Positions 1-8,102 of a stretch of 64,000 nt of DNA are shown here, piece by piece. The stretch's first letter is position 1. The number at the start of each line of letters is the position of its first letter. The DNA is from Streptomyces zagrosensis (GTDB lineage Bacteria; Actinomycetota; Actinomycetes; Streptomycetales; Streptomycetaceae): positions 1-64,000 of the forward strand of contig NZ_JACHJL010000003.1 of the NCBI RefSeq assembly GCF_014203645.1, in the 5' to 3' direction. The notes beneath the pieces are model-generated. The model ran no database searches. It saw only the letters and a list, made by a program, of their open reading frames with translations, and was not told the origin of the DNA. The position numbers and the translations under genes are program-made.

Positions 1-731
1 TCAAGCGCGAGGGCCACAAGTGGTTCGTCGTACTCACCGCCGAACAGGACCGGCCCCAACCGCTGCCCGCGACCGGCTCCGTGGCCGGGATCGATGTGGG
101 CATCGCTCACTTCCTCGCCGACTCGAACGGCGCCTTCGTACCCAACCCGTGCCACGGCCGTCGTGGGGCCGCGAAACTTCAGGTGGCGCAGCAGGTCTTG
201 GCCCGTTTCCCGCGCCGCAAGGCCAAAGACCGTACCGCCAACCACCGGCGCGCGGTGGACAAGGTCGCCCAGCTCCACGGCAAAGTCCGGCGTCAGCGGC
301 TGGACCACGCGCACAAGACCGCGCTGAGTTTGGTCCGCGCACACGACTTCATCGCGCACGAAGACCTCAAGATCCGCAACATGAACAAGGCCCCCGCACC
401 CCGGCCCGACCCCGGCCAGGCAGGCGCGTTCTTGGCCAACGGGGCCGCCGCGAAGGCCGGGCTCAACACGTCGATCCACGATGCCGGATGGGGGGTTTTC
501 CTGACGATCTTGCACGCCAAGGCTGAAAGCGCCGGACGGGAAGTGATCGCAGTGGACCCCCGCAATACCTCCCGCACTTGCCCCGAATGCGGGCACACCG
601 CGAAGGAGAACCGGCCCACACAGGAAAAATTCCACTGCCTCTCGTGCGGCCACACCGCGCACGCCGACACGGTAGGAGCTACCAACGTTCTACGGGCCGG
701 GCTGGTCCGTCGCAACGCCAACCCGGCGTAA
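1..731 (+). CDS. tnpB: TnpB-family RNA-guided nuclease / IS200-IS605 OrfB (5' part outside window)
   Basis: The reading frame is open from base 3 and enters from the left edge, so only the last ~242 residues are visible. The RuvC-like catalytic acids are present: Asp in GIDVG (near 93), Glu in HEDLK (near 360) and Asp in HADTVGATN (near 666). A CPEC...CLSC zinc ribbon sits between the second and third acids, as is usual for the family. No frameshift is seen in the visible part, so it may encode an active protein. No tnpA is visible. TnpB proteins are omega-RNA-guided DNA nucleases that help IS200/605-type elements persist; that activity is family knowledge, not shown here. Confidence 0.9.
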   Translation, partial: KREGHKWFVVLTAEQDRPQPLPATGSVAGIDVGIAHFLADSNGAFVPNPCHGRRGAAKLQVAQQVLARFPRRKAKDRTANHRRAVDKVAQLHGKVRRQRLDHAHKTALSLVRAHDFIAHEDLKIRNMNKAPAPRPDPGQAGAFLANGAAAKAGLNTSIHDAGWGVFLTILHAKAESAGREVIAVDPRNTSRTCPECGHTAKENRPTQEKFHCLSCGHTAHADTVGATNVLRAGLVRRNANPA

Positions 732-775
732 CGAGAAGCCCCCGGCTTCAACCGGAGGAGGAGTCACGGCCAGTA
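732..775 (+). other. candidate right end / omega-RNA 3' end of the TnpB element
   Basis: Immediately after the tnpB stop is a short hairpin, GAAGCC-CCC-GGCTTC (735-749), followed by a purine-rich GGAGGAGGAGTCAC stretch ending near 766. In IS605-like elements the RNA made from the 3' end of tnpB and the element's right end acts as the guide scaffold. The position and hairpin fit that, but the exact boundary is inferred. Confidence 0.4.
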
Positions 776-1009
776 CGGTAGCGCTCGCCGTGTCGGCGCG
801 GCGCGCCCACCAGGGGAGCCGGCGCCGCACCGGACGAGCGGGAACCGCTGGTTGCGTACGCGCTCGACCTGGTCGTCGGCCAGTCCACGACGTGAGCGAG
901 GTGGCAGGCCGCGCGGTCGGGGCGACAGGCCGCGCCACGGGGGATGGCAGGCCCCTTAAGAGCGCGTAGGGCGCGGGATGGTTGCCGCGTCGCGTTGTTA
1001 CCGTGGCCT

Positions 1010-1864
1010 ATGGCCAGCGAATCTTCTGGGGCGGCGCGTCATCGCCGCGAGCAGCTCCGTGAGTTTTTGCGTACGCGGCGGGCGCGGCTCACGCCCGATG
1101 ACGTCGGCATGGTGGCTGTGGGCAGGCGCCGGACGCCGGGGTTGCGGCGTGAGGAGGTCGCCGCGCTGGCCGGGGTGGGTATCTCTTGGTACACGTGGCT
1201 TGAGCAGGGTCGTGACATCAACGTCTCGACCGAGGTGCTCGATGCGATCAGCGGCGCGCTACGCCTGACCGAGCCGGAGCAGGCACACCTGTATCTGCTG
1301 GCAGGCCTCAATCCGCCGCTGGGCGGCGGGGCACGCGGCGCTGCGGTGGCCCCGGAGTTGCGGCATGTCCTCGATGCGTGGATGCCGCGGCCCGCAGTGC
1401 TTCAGGACCGGTACTGGAATCTGATGGTGGTCAATGACGCGGCGCGTACGGTGTTCGGTTATGGAGCCGGTGACCACAACTGCCTGGTCACGTTCTTCAC
1501 CAATGCCCGATACCGCGGCATGCAGACCCACTGGGCGTCGGTCGCGCCCGTCGTCGTAGCGGCCTACCGAGCCGACGCGGCACACTTCCCCAGCGACCCC
1601 GAGTTCGACCGGGTGGTAGCCGAACTGAGCGCGGTGTGCCCTGAGTTCGTCGAGCTGTGGGCGCGCCACGATGTGAGCGCCCACATCCCCGCGGTGAAGG
1701 CCGTGCACCACCCCGAGGCCGGTGATCTTGTCTTCGACAAGACGACCCTGACCGTGGCCGACCGCAAGGACCTGCATCTGGTGCTGTACAACCCGCGGCC
1801 AGGCACCGGAACCGAGGATCGGCTCGAACGGCTGATGCGCGTCAGGCTCGCCGCCACGGCCTGA
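1010..1864 (+). CDS. XRE-family regulator with MmyB-like C-terminal domain
   Basis: 284 residues from the ATG at 1010; an in-frame upstream ATG at 944 would add 22 Arg-rich residues and is less likely. The N-terminal ~70 residues form an XRE helix-turn-helix (RREELREFL-type opening, then RTPGLRREEVAALAGVGISWYTWLEQG). The rest matches the PAS-like MmyB ligand-binding domain (DRYWNLMVVNDAARTVFG, and a DLHLVLYNPRPGT end). A short-chain dehydrogenase follows 81 nt downstream on the same strand. XRE-MmyB/SDR pairs are common in Streptomyces, so control of that SDR is a reasonable inference. Ligand unknown. Confidence 0.88.
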   Translation: MASESSGAARHRREQLREFLRTRRARLTPDDVGMVAVGRRRTPGLRREEVAALAGVGISWYTWLEQGRDINVSTEVLDAISGALRLTEPEQAHLYLLAGLNPPLGGGARGAAVAPELRHVLDAWMPRPAVLQDRYWNLMVVNDAARTVFGYGAGDHNCLVTFFTNARYRGMQTHWASVAPVVVAAYRADAAHFPSDPEFDRVVAELSAVCPEFVELWARHDVSAHIPAVKAVHHPEAGDLVFDKTTLTVADRKDLHLVLYNPRPGTGTEDRLERLMRVRLAATA

Positions 1865-1945
1865 GCAGCCGCCGAACGTGGTGGTGCCACACCCTGGATA
1901 GGTGCGCCCTGTCCGTTTCACGCGCCGGTTGGCACGCTCAGTCGC

Positions 1946-2725
1946 ATGACACACAGCACCCCCCGTATTTCCCGATTCGACGACAAGACCGCGCTGGTCA
2001 CCGGCGGTACGAGCGGCATGGGACTGGCCGCCGCGCGGAGGTTGCTCACCGAGGGCGCGCAGGTGGTCATCACCGGCCGCGACACGGCCCGGCTGGACGC
2101 CGCGGTGACAGACCTGGCCGGTGGGGACCGCGTTCTCGCCGTACGCGCCGACGCGGCGAGCCTCACTGACCTCGATGCGCTGATGGACGCGGTCCGGGGC
2201 CGGTACGGGCGGCTCGACGTGGTGTTCGCCAACGCGGGCGTCGCGTCGTTCCAGCCGAACGCCGAGACCACCGAGGCCGAGTTCGACCGGGTGGTGGACA
2301 TCAACTTCAAGGGGGTGTTCTTCACCCTGCAAAAGGCCACCCCGCTGCTGGCCGATCATGCGGCGGTCGTGATCAACGCGTCGTGGACGCTGCACCGCGG
2401 CCTGCCCGGCGCTTCTGTCTACTCGGCGACCAAGGCCGCGGTGCACAACCTGGCGCACACGCTCGCGGCGGAACTGGGGCCCAGGGGTATTCGTGTGAAC
2501 TCCGTGAGCCCCGGCTACATCGAAACCCCGATGTTCCACGACGCCGTACCCGCCGCGGAGCAGCCGGCCATCGTCGCCGATGTGGCCGCCGGCCGTGTGG
2601 GTACCGCGGATGAGGTCGCCGCTGCGGTCGCGTTCCTCGCGTCCGGCGAAGCGTCGTACGTCAACGGGCAGGACCTGATCATCGATGGCGGCCTGGTTGC
2701 CGCCATCCCTGGTGCTACGGGCTAG
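1946..2725 (+). CDS. short-chain dehydrogenase/reductase (SDR)
   Basis: 259 residues with the classical SDR signatures: the cofactor-binding TGGTSGMG motif at residues 19-26, an NAG motif (VVFANAGVA), the catalytic Ser in VVINAS and YSATK as the Tyr-x3-Lys pair, then the SPGYIETPM segment and a C-terminal VNGQDLIIDGG. These predict an NAD(P)-dependent oxidoreductase of the classical FabG-like type. Substrate cannot be read from sequence. It lies just downstream of, and in line with, the XRE-MmyB regulator. Confidence 0.92.
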   Translation: MTHSTPRISRFDDKTALVTGGTSGMGLAAARRLLTEGAQVVITGRDTARLDAAVTDLAGGDRVLAVRADAASLTDLDALMDAVRGRYGRLDVVFANAGVASFQPNAETTEAEFDRVVDINFKGVFFTLQKATPLLADHAAVVINASWTLHRGLPGASVYSATKAAVHNLAHTLAAELGPRGIRVNSVSPGYIETPMFHDAVPAAEQPAIVADVAAGRVGTADEVAAAVAFLASGEASYVNGQDLIIDGGLVAAIPGATG

Positions 2726-2771
2726 CTGACGCCGGCTGGGGGCGGCGCAGGGCCGTGCCGAGGGAGGTCGG

Positions 2772-3575
2772 TTACGGCGAGGTGAGCGGCTCGGCCTCGT
2801 ACGCCTGGTGCAGCAGTTCCAGGAAGGCCGGCGCTTCGGGCAGGGAAGCGTCGCCGAGCTGACGTACGGCCACACCAGGCGTCCAGGAGTTCATGACGAC
2901 GGCGCCGGCCAGGGACGGCAGCTCGGCGGGCGTGATCTCCTGGGCGCGTTGCGGAACGCCGAGGCGATCCAACTGCCGGCGCACGATGCCCATCGTGGTG
3001 CCGCCCAGCATCTCGGCGAGCGGCCACACCACCGCGGTGCCGTCCCAAAAGGCCAGGTTCCAGATCGTCGCTTCGCTGAAGCGGCCCTGGCGGTCGAGGA
3101 AGGCGGCGTCGTCAAAGCCTGTCCCCTGGGCCTGACGTATGTAGTACGTCTTGGCCACCTCGCCGACGTGTTTCACGGTCGGAAGGATGCGTTCGTACTC
3201 GACCGTCGCCAGCGCCAGCGGGCCCTGTGGCCCGTATGCGGCAGGTCCCGTACGCACCAACACCTCGGGCCGCACGCCCGCTTCGGGCGCTGTGAACTCG
3301 CCTGCCGCGTGGTACATCGTGGCCGTCAGCGAGAGGTCGGGGGGACCGGCCTCCAACGCCGCTCGCAGGTGGGACAGGAGGCGGTCATCGGGCAGCGCCT
3401 GACCGAACAGTTCGTGTGAGGCGTACCGCAGTCGCTCCAGATGGAGATCGAGACCGCGGATCTGGCCGCCGCGTACCTGCATGGCCGTGAAGTGGGCGTA
3501 GCCCGCGAAGGCGAGCGGCGTTAGCTCCTCGGTGGTCGCGGGCTGACCGTTGCGGTGGACGACGAACGAGGTCAT
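2772..3575 (-). CDS. class IV (fold-type IV) PLP aminotransferase
   Basis: 267 residues from the ATG at 3575, which has GGAGTGA just upstream; a GTG three codons earlier is possible. The sequence has the fold-type IV layout: an N-terminal F-x-T/H-x2-R-like region (HLERLRYASHELFG), the PLP lysine in VAKTYYIRQAQG, and the DDAAFLDRQGRFSEATIWNLAFWDG segment typical of branched-chain aminotransferase/aminodeoxychorismate lyase relatives. The specific substrate is not evident. It converges with the upstream SDR and stands alone. Confidence 0.88.
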   Translation of the reverse strand: MTSFVVHRNGQPATTEELTPLAFAGYAHFTAMQVRGGQIRGLDLHLERLRYASHELFGQALPDDRLLSHLRAALEAGPPDLSLTATMYHAAGEFTAPEAGVRPEVLVRTGPAAYGPQGPLALATVEYERILPTVKHVGEVAKTYYIRQAQGTGFDDAAFLDRQGRFSEATIWNLAFWDGTAVVWPLAEMLGGTTMGIVRRQLDRLGVPQRAQEITPAELPSLAGAVVMNSWTPGVAVRQLGDASLPEAPAFLELLHQAYEAEPLTSP

Positions 3576-3820
3576 GTATCTCACTCCAGCAGTACGACAT
3601 CGGGTGGGGGAGCAAAGGGCCGGCCCCGGCCATGGTGGCCAGTTGGCAGCCCCGCGTGGGGTTCGCTCTTGGAGGGACGTTAATCCCTGACATCGATGAG
3701 AGGGTCAAGTCCGGGCGGGGTACGGAGGCCGATGACCAGCGCACCGCCCGTGGGGCGCCGCCGTCGCGGCAGTACCGCCGAGCCAGCACCGTTGCGGCAG
3801 GGCGGGGCTACCGTCGTGTC

Positions 3821-4174
3821 ATGGATGCGATAGTGCCGTTCCTGTTGATCGTCGGATTCTTCGCCGCCAGCCTGGGCTGCTGTGTGTGGTTGGCGGTGCA
3901 TGTGCGGCGCCGCGGTACCGCTGGCGGGGCCATCAGCGCGGCCATGGCCTCGTACGACGAGGCGTTCAAGGTGACGTCGCACGAGTCGTACTACGAGATC
4001 CAGGCGCTCACCCAGCGCAAGGCGCCCCTTTTGTCGCCCGACGAGGAGTGGCGGACGGAGCGGGGCGCGGCCGGTCGGCTGGGCTCGCGGGACCGCCCGC
4101 TCGCGGTGCGGCCTCGCCGCCTGCGCCGCGGGCTTGGACGCCGCATCGCGCGCCTGGGCCGGCGCGGCCGTTGA
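3821..4174 (+). CDS. small hypothetical protein with one N-terminal membrane segment
   Basis: 117 residues. Residues 4-25 (VPFLLIVGFFAASLGCCVWL region) form a single hydrophobic helix, followed by a basic stretch (HVRRR) and a soluble Arg-rich tail, suggesting a small type-I/III anchored membrane protein or uncleaved signal anchor. TACCGT six bases before the ATG resembles a -10 box, which would make the message nearly leaderless. I do not recognise a family. The tail is low in complexity and the gene call rests on codon bias plus the clear hydrophobic N-terminus. Confidence 0.6.
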   Translation: MDAIVPFLLIVGFFAASLGCCVWLAVHVRRRGTAGGAISAAMASYDEAFKVTSHESYYEIQALTQRKAPLLSPDEEWRTERGAAGRLGSRDRPLAVRPRRLRRGLGRRIARLGRRGR

Positions 4175-4214
4175 GGGAGCGCGAGGGCGACAGCAGCCCC
4201 AGCGGCCGGGTATC

Positions 4215-4258
4215 GCGGCAGCAGCCCAGCAGCCCAGCAGCCCAGCAGCCCGTAGCAG
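4215..4258. repeat. CAGCAGCC short tandem repeat
   Basis: About four to five imperfect copies of a CAGCAGCC/CAGCAGCC-like unit lie between the stop of the small membrane protein and the 3' end of the sigma gene. It is a noncoding microsatellite in a convergent intergenic space; no hairpin terminator is obvious. Confidence 0.6.
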
Positions 4259-4280
4259 TTCCTGGCAGTTCCTGTGGCCC

Positions 4281-5192
4281 TCAGCGATCGAGCAGGGCCA
4301 GGTCGAGACCGCGCAGGCGGGCGGGGTCGGCGATCACGTCATACGCGGTGACCTGGTCGTCCTGCACCGTGACGGCCACGGCGAGGAGCAACCTGCCGTG
4401 CGGGGCCACGACGATGCCCACGGCCCCGTTGATGAGAGCCGGCGCCCCGAACTTCGACTTTCGGCCGAAGGCCAGCGTGTGCTTCGCCACCGCCTGCGCG
4501 CCGCGGACCTCCGTCTGCGCGCCCGGTGGCAGGACGGCGGGGTCGGCCCTGCGTACGACGTCGGGGGCGAGCACGGCGAGGAGCCCGGCCATGTCGCCAC
4601 TGCGTGCGGCGGCGAGGAACGCGTCGAGGACATGCCGGTGCCGGGCGAGCTCGGCAGCGGACACGACGGGGGTGCCCCGCACCTTGTGGCGGGCGCGGCT
4701 GGCGAGCTTCTTGGTGGCCGTTGGCGAGCGTTCCACGATGGGTGCCACCTGCTGAAACGGCACGGCGAACAGGTCATGGAGCACGAAGGCGATCCGTTCC
4801 GCCGGGGTCAGCGTGTCCAGGACCACGAGCAGCGCACGGCCCACCGAGTCGATCAGTAGCGCCTCGTGTTCGGGGTCGTCGCTGGGCCGGTTGTGAGCGC
4901 CGCCCTGGTCGTTGTCGGGGTGGTGGAGGTCGTCGGGGAGTTGCTGCCCGACCAGGTCTTCGCGCCGCGCCGCTCGGGCGCGCAGCATGTCGAGGCAGAT
5001 GCGGGACACGACCGTCGTCAGCCAGCCGGCCAGGTTGGCGACCTCGCTGGTGTCCGTGCGGCTGAGCCGCAGCCAGGCTTCCTGAACGGCGTCGTCCGCG
5101 TCGCTGGACGAGCCGAGCATCCGATAGGCGATGGCACGCAGGTGACTGCGGTGTGGTTCGAATCGTTCCGCCAGCCGGCCCTGCTCGTCCAT
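4281..5192 (-). CDS. ECF sigma factor, ECF41/SigJ-like with fused SnoaL-type C-terminal domain
   Basis: 303 residues. Sigma region 2 is clear at the N-terminus (AIAYRMLGSSSDADDAVQEAWLRLSR), region 4 follows at about 120-185 (LTPAERIAFVLHDLFAVPFQQVAPIV), and the last ~110 residues are a SnoaL_2-like domain ending in DPARLRGLDL, resembling the NPDKL motif of ECF41. In ECF41 factors this C-terminal domain replaces a separate anti-sigma factor and modulates activity (family knowledge). The usual linker WLPEP motif is not intact here (QQLPDDL). It is divergent from an old-yellow-enzyme gene and preceded by matching promoter elements. Confidence 0.88.
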   Translation of the reverse strand: MDEQGRLAERFEPHRSHLRAIAYRMLGSSSDADDAVQEAWLRLSRTDTSEVANLAGWLTTVVSRICLDMLRARAARREDLVGQQLPDDLHHPDNDQGGAHNRPSDDPEHEALLIDSVGRALLVVLDTLTPAERIAFVLHDLFAVPFQQVAPIVERSPTATKKLASRARHKVRGTPVVSAAELARHRHVLDAFLAAARSGDMAGLLAVLAPDVVRRADPAVLPPGAQTEVRGAQAVAKHTLAFGRKSKFGAPALINGAVGIVVAPHGRLLLAVAVTVQDDQVTAYDVIADPARLRGLDLALLDR

Positions 5193-5193
5193 C

Positions 5194-5220
5194 GGTCACC
5201 TTTCGCTGTGCGGCCCCGTC
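5194..5220 (+). promoter_or_regulatory. second ECF41-like promoter reading towards the OYE gene
   Basis: On the plus strand GGTCACC (5194-5200) is followed after exactly 16 nt by CGTC (5217-5220). It shares GTCACC-N16-CGTC with the opposing element and would drive the oxidoreductase at 5306. The -35 half overlaps the sigma gene's ribosome-binding site, so part of the match could be coincidental. Confidence 0.5.
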
Positions 5221-5228
5221 ACCTGGAT

Positions 5229-5255
5229 GACGTACGCACTCAGGCCGAGGTGACA
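5229..5255 (-). promoter_or_regulatory. ECF41-type promoter reading into the sigma gene
   Basis: On the minus strand TGTCACC (5255-5249) is separated by exactly 16 nt from CGTC (5232-5229). This matches the reported ECF41 consensus TGTCACA-N16-CGTC except for the last base of the -35 element. A start about 7-8 nt later gives a ~30-nt leader with an AAAGGTGA ribosome-binding site before the ATG at 5192, consistent with autoregulation. Confidence 0.65.
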
Positions 5256-5305
5256 CGAGCCTGCCGCAGGCTATGCGCCGGGCCGCCGACGAGGAGAGAT
5301 TTGCC

Positions 5306-6433
5306 ATGAGCACAGCCCTTTTGAGCGCACTCGATCAGCCATTGCTGCGGCGAGCGGACCTCGGGGGCCTGTCCCTGCCCAACCGGGTCGTGCTGGCCCC
5401 GATGACGCGGGCCAGGGCGGCCAATGCCGCTCTGGTGCCGACCGAGCTGCATGCCGCGTACTACGGCCAGCGGGCCGGTGCGGGGCTGATCATCACCGAG
5501 GGGACCTGGGTCAGCGAGCAGGCGATTGGCTTCGTCAACGTTCCCGGCATCTACAGCGAGGAGCAACTGCTCGCGTGGCGGCGGGTCACCGATCTGGTGC
5601 ACGCCCTGGGCGGTCGCATCGTGCTCCAGCTCTGGCACACCGGTGCCGCCTCGCACCCCGACCACCACGGGGGTGCGCTGCCCGCGGGCCCCTCGGCGAT
5701 CAATCCTCGGGTGCGAACATTCACCCCCGGCGGATTTCGGGAAACCGTCACTCCTCGCGCGATGACGCGGGCCGACATCGTCGCCACGGTTGCCGACTTC
5801 CGCGCCGCTGCCGAGCATGCCCACCGTGCGGGCTTCGACGGGGTCGAGGTCGGCGCCCTCGGCTCGTCCCTGATCGCGCAGTTCCTCAACCCGCGGATCA
5901 ACGAGCGCTCGGATGAGTACGGCATCGATCGCACCGGCCGGCGGCGCCTGCTGTTGGAGATCATCGACGCGGTGGCCGAGCCGTGGGGCGGGCAGCGCGT
6001 CGGCGTTCGACTCTCGCCGTACTGGACCGAGGGCGACTACTTCACCGCGGCCGAGGCCGTCCTCGCCGACTACGACGAGCACGTGTCGGCGCTGGGTGAC
6101 CACCCGGTGGCGTATCTGCATCTGCGCGGACGCGACGTCGCTATGCCGGACGACGCCCCCGATCTGGACGCGATCGCGCGCTACCGCCGACAGTTCGACG
6201 GCCCCCTGATCGCGAACAACGGCTTCGATCAGGCGACGGGGAACGCCATCATCGAGGCCGGCGTCGCCGACGCCGTGTCGTACGCCAGGCACTTCGTCGC
6301 CAACCCCGATCTCGTGACCCGGTTCGCGCTAGGGCGGGAGTTGACGGTCGGCGACCCGGACACCTACTACGGCGGCGGTGTCGGCGGCTATGTGGACTAC
6401 CCGATGGGCGCTTGGGAAGACGCGGCCCGGTAG
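5306..6433 (+). CDS. old-yellow-enzyme family alkene reductase (NADH:flavin oxidoreductase)
   Basis: 375 residues from the ATG at 5306, preceded by GAGGAGAG. The protein is a single TIM-barrel FMN enzyme of the OYE class: LPNRVVLAPMTRARA near the N-terminus, the LQLWHTGAASHPD segment carrying the substrate-binding His region, DGVEVGALGSSLIAQFLNPRINERSDEYG, the RVGVRLSPY strand, and the C-terminal ANPDLVTRFALG. The family reduces activated C=C bonds with NAD(P)H. It starts 114 nt from the divergent ECF41-like sigma gene, whose targets are often a neighbouring oxidoreductase or carboxymuconolactone-decarboxylase gene, so it is the likely target. Confidence 0.92.
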   Translation: MSTALLSALDQPLLRRADLGGLSLPNRVVLAPMTRARAANAALVPTELHAAYYGQRAGAGLIITEGTWVSEQAIGFVNVPGIYSEEQLLAWRRVTDLVHALGGRIVLQLWHTGAASHPDHHGGALPAGPSAINPRVRTFTPGGFRETVTPRAMTRADIVATVADFRAAAEHAHRAGFDGVEVGALGSSLIAQFLNPRINERSDEYGIDRTGRRRLLLEIIDAVAEPWGGQRVGVRLSPYWTEGDYFTAAEAVLADYDEHVSALGDHPVAYLHLRGRDVAMPDDAPDLDAIARYRRQFDGPLIANNGFDQATGNAIIEAGVADAVSYARHFVANPDLVTRFALGRELTVGDPDTYYGGGVGGYVDYPMGAWEDAAR

Positions 6434-6593
6434 CGCGCCACGGCCGCGGGCGGCAGTTGCTGCGGGGGTGGGGTCAGGGGCGCGGCGGGGCCGGGTGAGG
6501 CCGTAGTGTGCGGGCCAGTTGGGCCGGGGTGGGTGGTGGTCGGGGCCGTCGCGGGTCGCTTTGGTTGTCGGTGCCACTGCGTACTCTTCGTTC

Positions 6594-7103
6594 ATGCCTG
6601 AGCTTCAGCGTCTGCGCCCCGATCACGCCCCCGCCCTGCTTGCGTTCGAGCGCACCAATCGGGCCTACTTCGCCGCATCGATACCTGACCGAGGCGACGC
6701 GTACTTCGCCGAGTTCGAGGCCCGGCACCAGAGCCTGCTCGCGGAGCAAGCGACCGGGCTGATCCTTTTCCATGTGCTGGTGGAAAGCGATGGCGAGGTG
6801 GTGGGGAGGGTGAACTTGGTGGACGTGGCGGACGGTTCGGCCGAACTCGGCTACCGGATCGGCGAACGAGCCGCAGGCCGGGGCCTGGCCACCGCGGGCG
6901 TCCGACAGGTGTGCACCCTCGGCGCCACGGAGTACGGCCTGACCACGCTGCGGGCCGAGACGACGCTCGACAACGCGGGATCGCGCACCGTGCTCACCCG
7001 TACGGGATTTGTGCCAGTCGGCGAGATGACGTTGGACGGGCGCCCGGGCCTGCGCTTCGTACGGTATCTACGCGAGGAAGCCGCCGCGAACCCCGCGCCG
7101 TAA
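6594..7103 (+). CDS. GNAT N-acetyltransferase (RimJ/RimL-like)
   Basis: 169 residues from ATG 6594. The GNAT core is seen as VDVADGSAELGYRIGERAAGRGLATAGVRQV (acetyl-CoA loop) followed by RAETTLDNAGSRTVLTRTGFVPVGEM, the usual RimJ/RimL motif B. TACTCT six nucleotides before the start resembles a -10 element and suggests a short or absent leader. Substrate unknown; no partner gene is evident. Confidence 0.85.
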   Translation: MPELQRLRPDHAPALLAFERTNRAYFAASIPDRGDAYFAEFEARHQSLLAEQATGLILFHVLVESDGEVVGRVNLVDVADGSAELGYRIGERAAGRGLATAGVRQVCTLGATEYGLTTLRAETTLDNAGSRTVLTRTGFVPVGEMTLDGRPGLRFVRYLREEAAANPAP

Positions 7104-7181
7104 CAGTGCGGAGGACAATGCGGCACAGCGCGCGGACCCGTGGTGAGGCGCGCTAAGGACACGGAGAGGGAGGGGCATCGC

Positions 7182-7946
7182 ATGGAGAGTCCGCATCAGG
7201 GGCGTGGGCAGGAACCGGAGCATGAGCGGGCGCAGGGGGCCGAGCCACAGGAGGTGCAGCGGAGATTCGCTGCACTGACGACGGCCCATCTGGCCGACGC
7301 CTGCGTTCGCGCCCGCTTCCCGGTGCGCTGCGCACCGGCGGCCATGCAGGCTGTGGAGCCGGGGAGTCGGCTCGTGGGTCGGGTGCTGCCCGCCCGGCAC
7401 GTCGGCAGCGTGGACGTCTTCTTGGAGGCGTTCGAAGCGGCGCGACCGGGCGATGTGCTGGTGGTGGACAACCGCGGGCGGATAGACGAGGCGTGCGTCG
7501 GTGACCTGGCGGTGCTTGAGGCACAGGCCGCCGGTGTCTCCGGGGTCGTGATCTGGGGGCTGCACCGCGACACGGCCGACATTCGGGCCATCGGACTGCC
7601 GGTCTTCAGCCTGGGCGCCATCTCCACCGGCCCGCTGAGCGTGGGGGACCGTCCGCAGGGTGCGCTGGAGTCGGCCACCGTGGGCGAATGGACGGTGGGG
7701 CCCGACGACCTGGTGCTCGGCGACGACGACGGGGTGCTGTTCGTGCCGGCCGAGCGTGCCGATGACCTCTTGACGCTCGCGGAGACGATCCGCGACACGG
7801 AGCGACGCCAGGCCGAACAGATCCGCGCCGGCGTTTCGCTGCGCGCCCAGGTGCAGTTCGACACCTACCTCGCGCAGCGCCGCCAGACGCCATCGCTGAC
7901 CTTCCGCGAACACCTGCGAGCCGTCGGCGGCGCGATCGAGGAGTGA
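7182..7946 (+). CDS. RraA-like / HMG-aldolase family protein
   Basis: 254 residues; the ATG at 7182 follows a GAGAGGGAGGGG ribosome-binding region. The fold is recognisable from TAHLADAC at the N-terminus, GRVLPAR, GDVLVVDNRGRIDEACVGDLAVLEAQAAG and the VIWGLHRDTADIRAIGLPVFSLG segment with the Arg-Asp pair that binds metal/pyruvate in 4-hydroxy-4-methyl-2-oxoglutarate aldolases. The same fold occurs in RNase E inhibitor RraA. A DDDGVLFVPAERAD segment near the end is typical of the family. Whether it is an aldolase/decarboxylase or a regulator cannot be told. Confidence 0.82.
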   Translation: MESPHQGRGQEPEHERAQGAEPQEVQRRFAALTTAHLADACVRARFPVRCAPAAMQAVEPGSRLVGRVLPARHVGSVDVFLEAFEAARPGDVLVVDNRGRIDEACVGDLAVLEAQAAGVSGVVIWGLHRDTADIRAIGLPVFSLGAISTGPLSVGDRPQGALESATVGEWTVGPDDLVLGDDDGVLFVPAERADDLLTLAETIRDTERRQAEQIRAGVSLRAQVQFDTYLAQRRQTPSLTFREHLRAVGGAIEE

Positions 7947-8102
7947 GCGCCTTCGCCTAGTGCGCGGGACCGTACAGCGGGCGAGTTCGCTGAGCGCGTG
8001 GGTCCGCGGGATGAACATGCGCAAGGGGTCAGCGTGTTCACCGAGCGGGGCGGCGCGTTCGAACGGTGAAGCGGCGCGTTGGGGGGTCGGGTGCCGGTTG
8101 CG

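Noticed and set aside
1259..2875. 538-codon minus-strand frame
   Set aside because: Antisense to the XRE and SDR genes, which both have full domain signatures.
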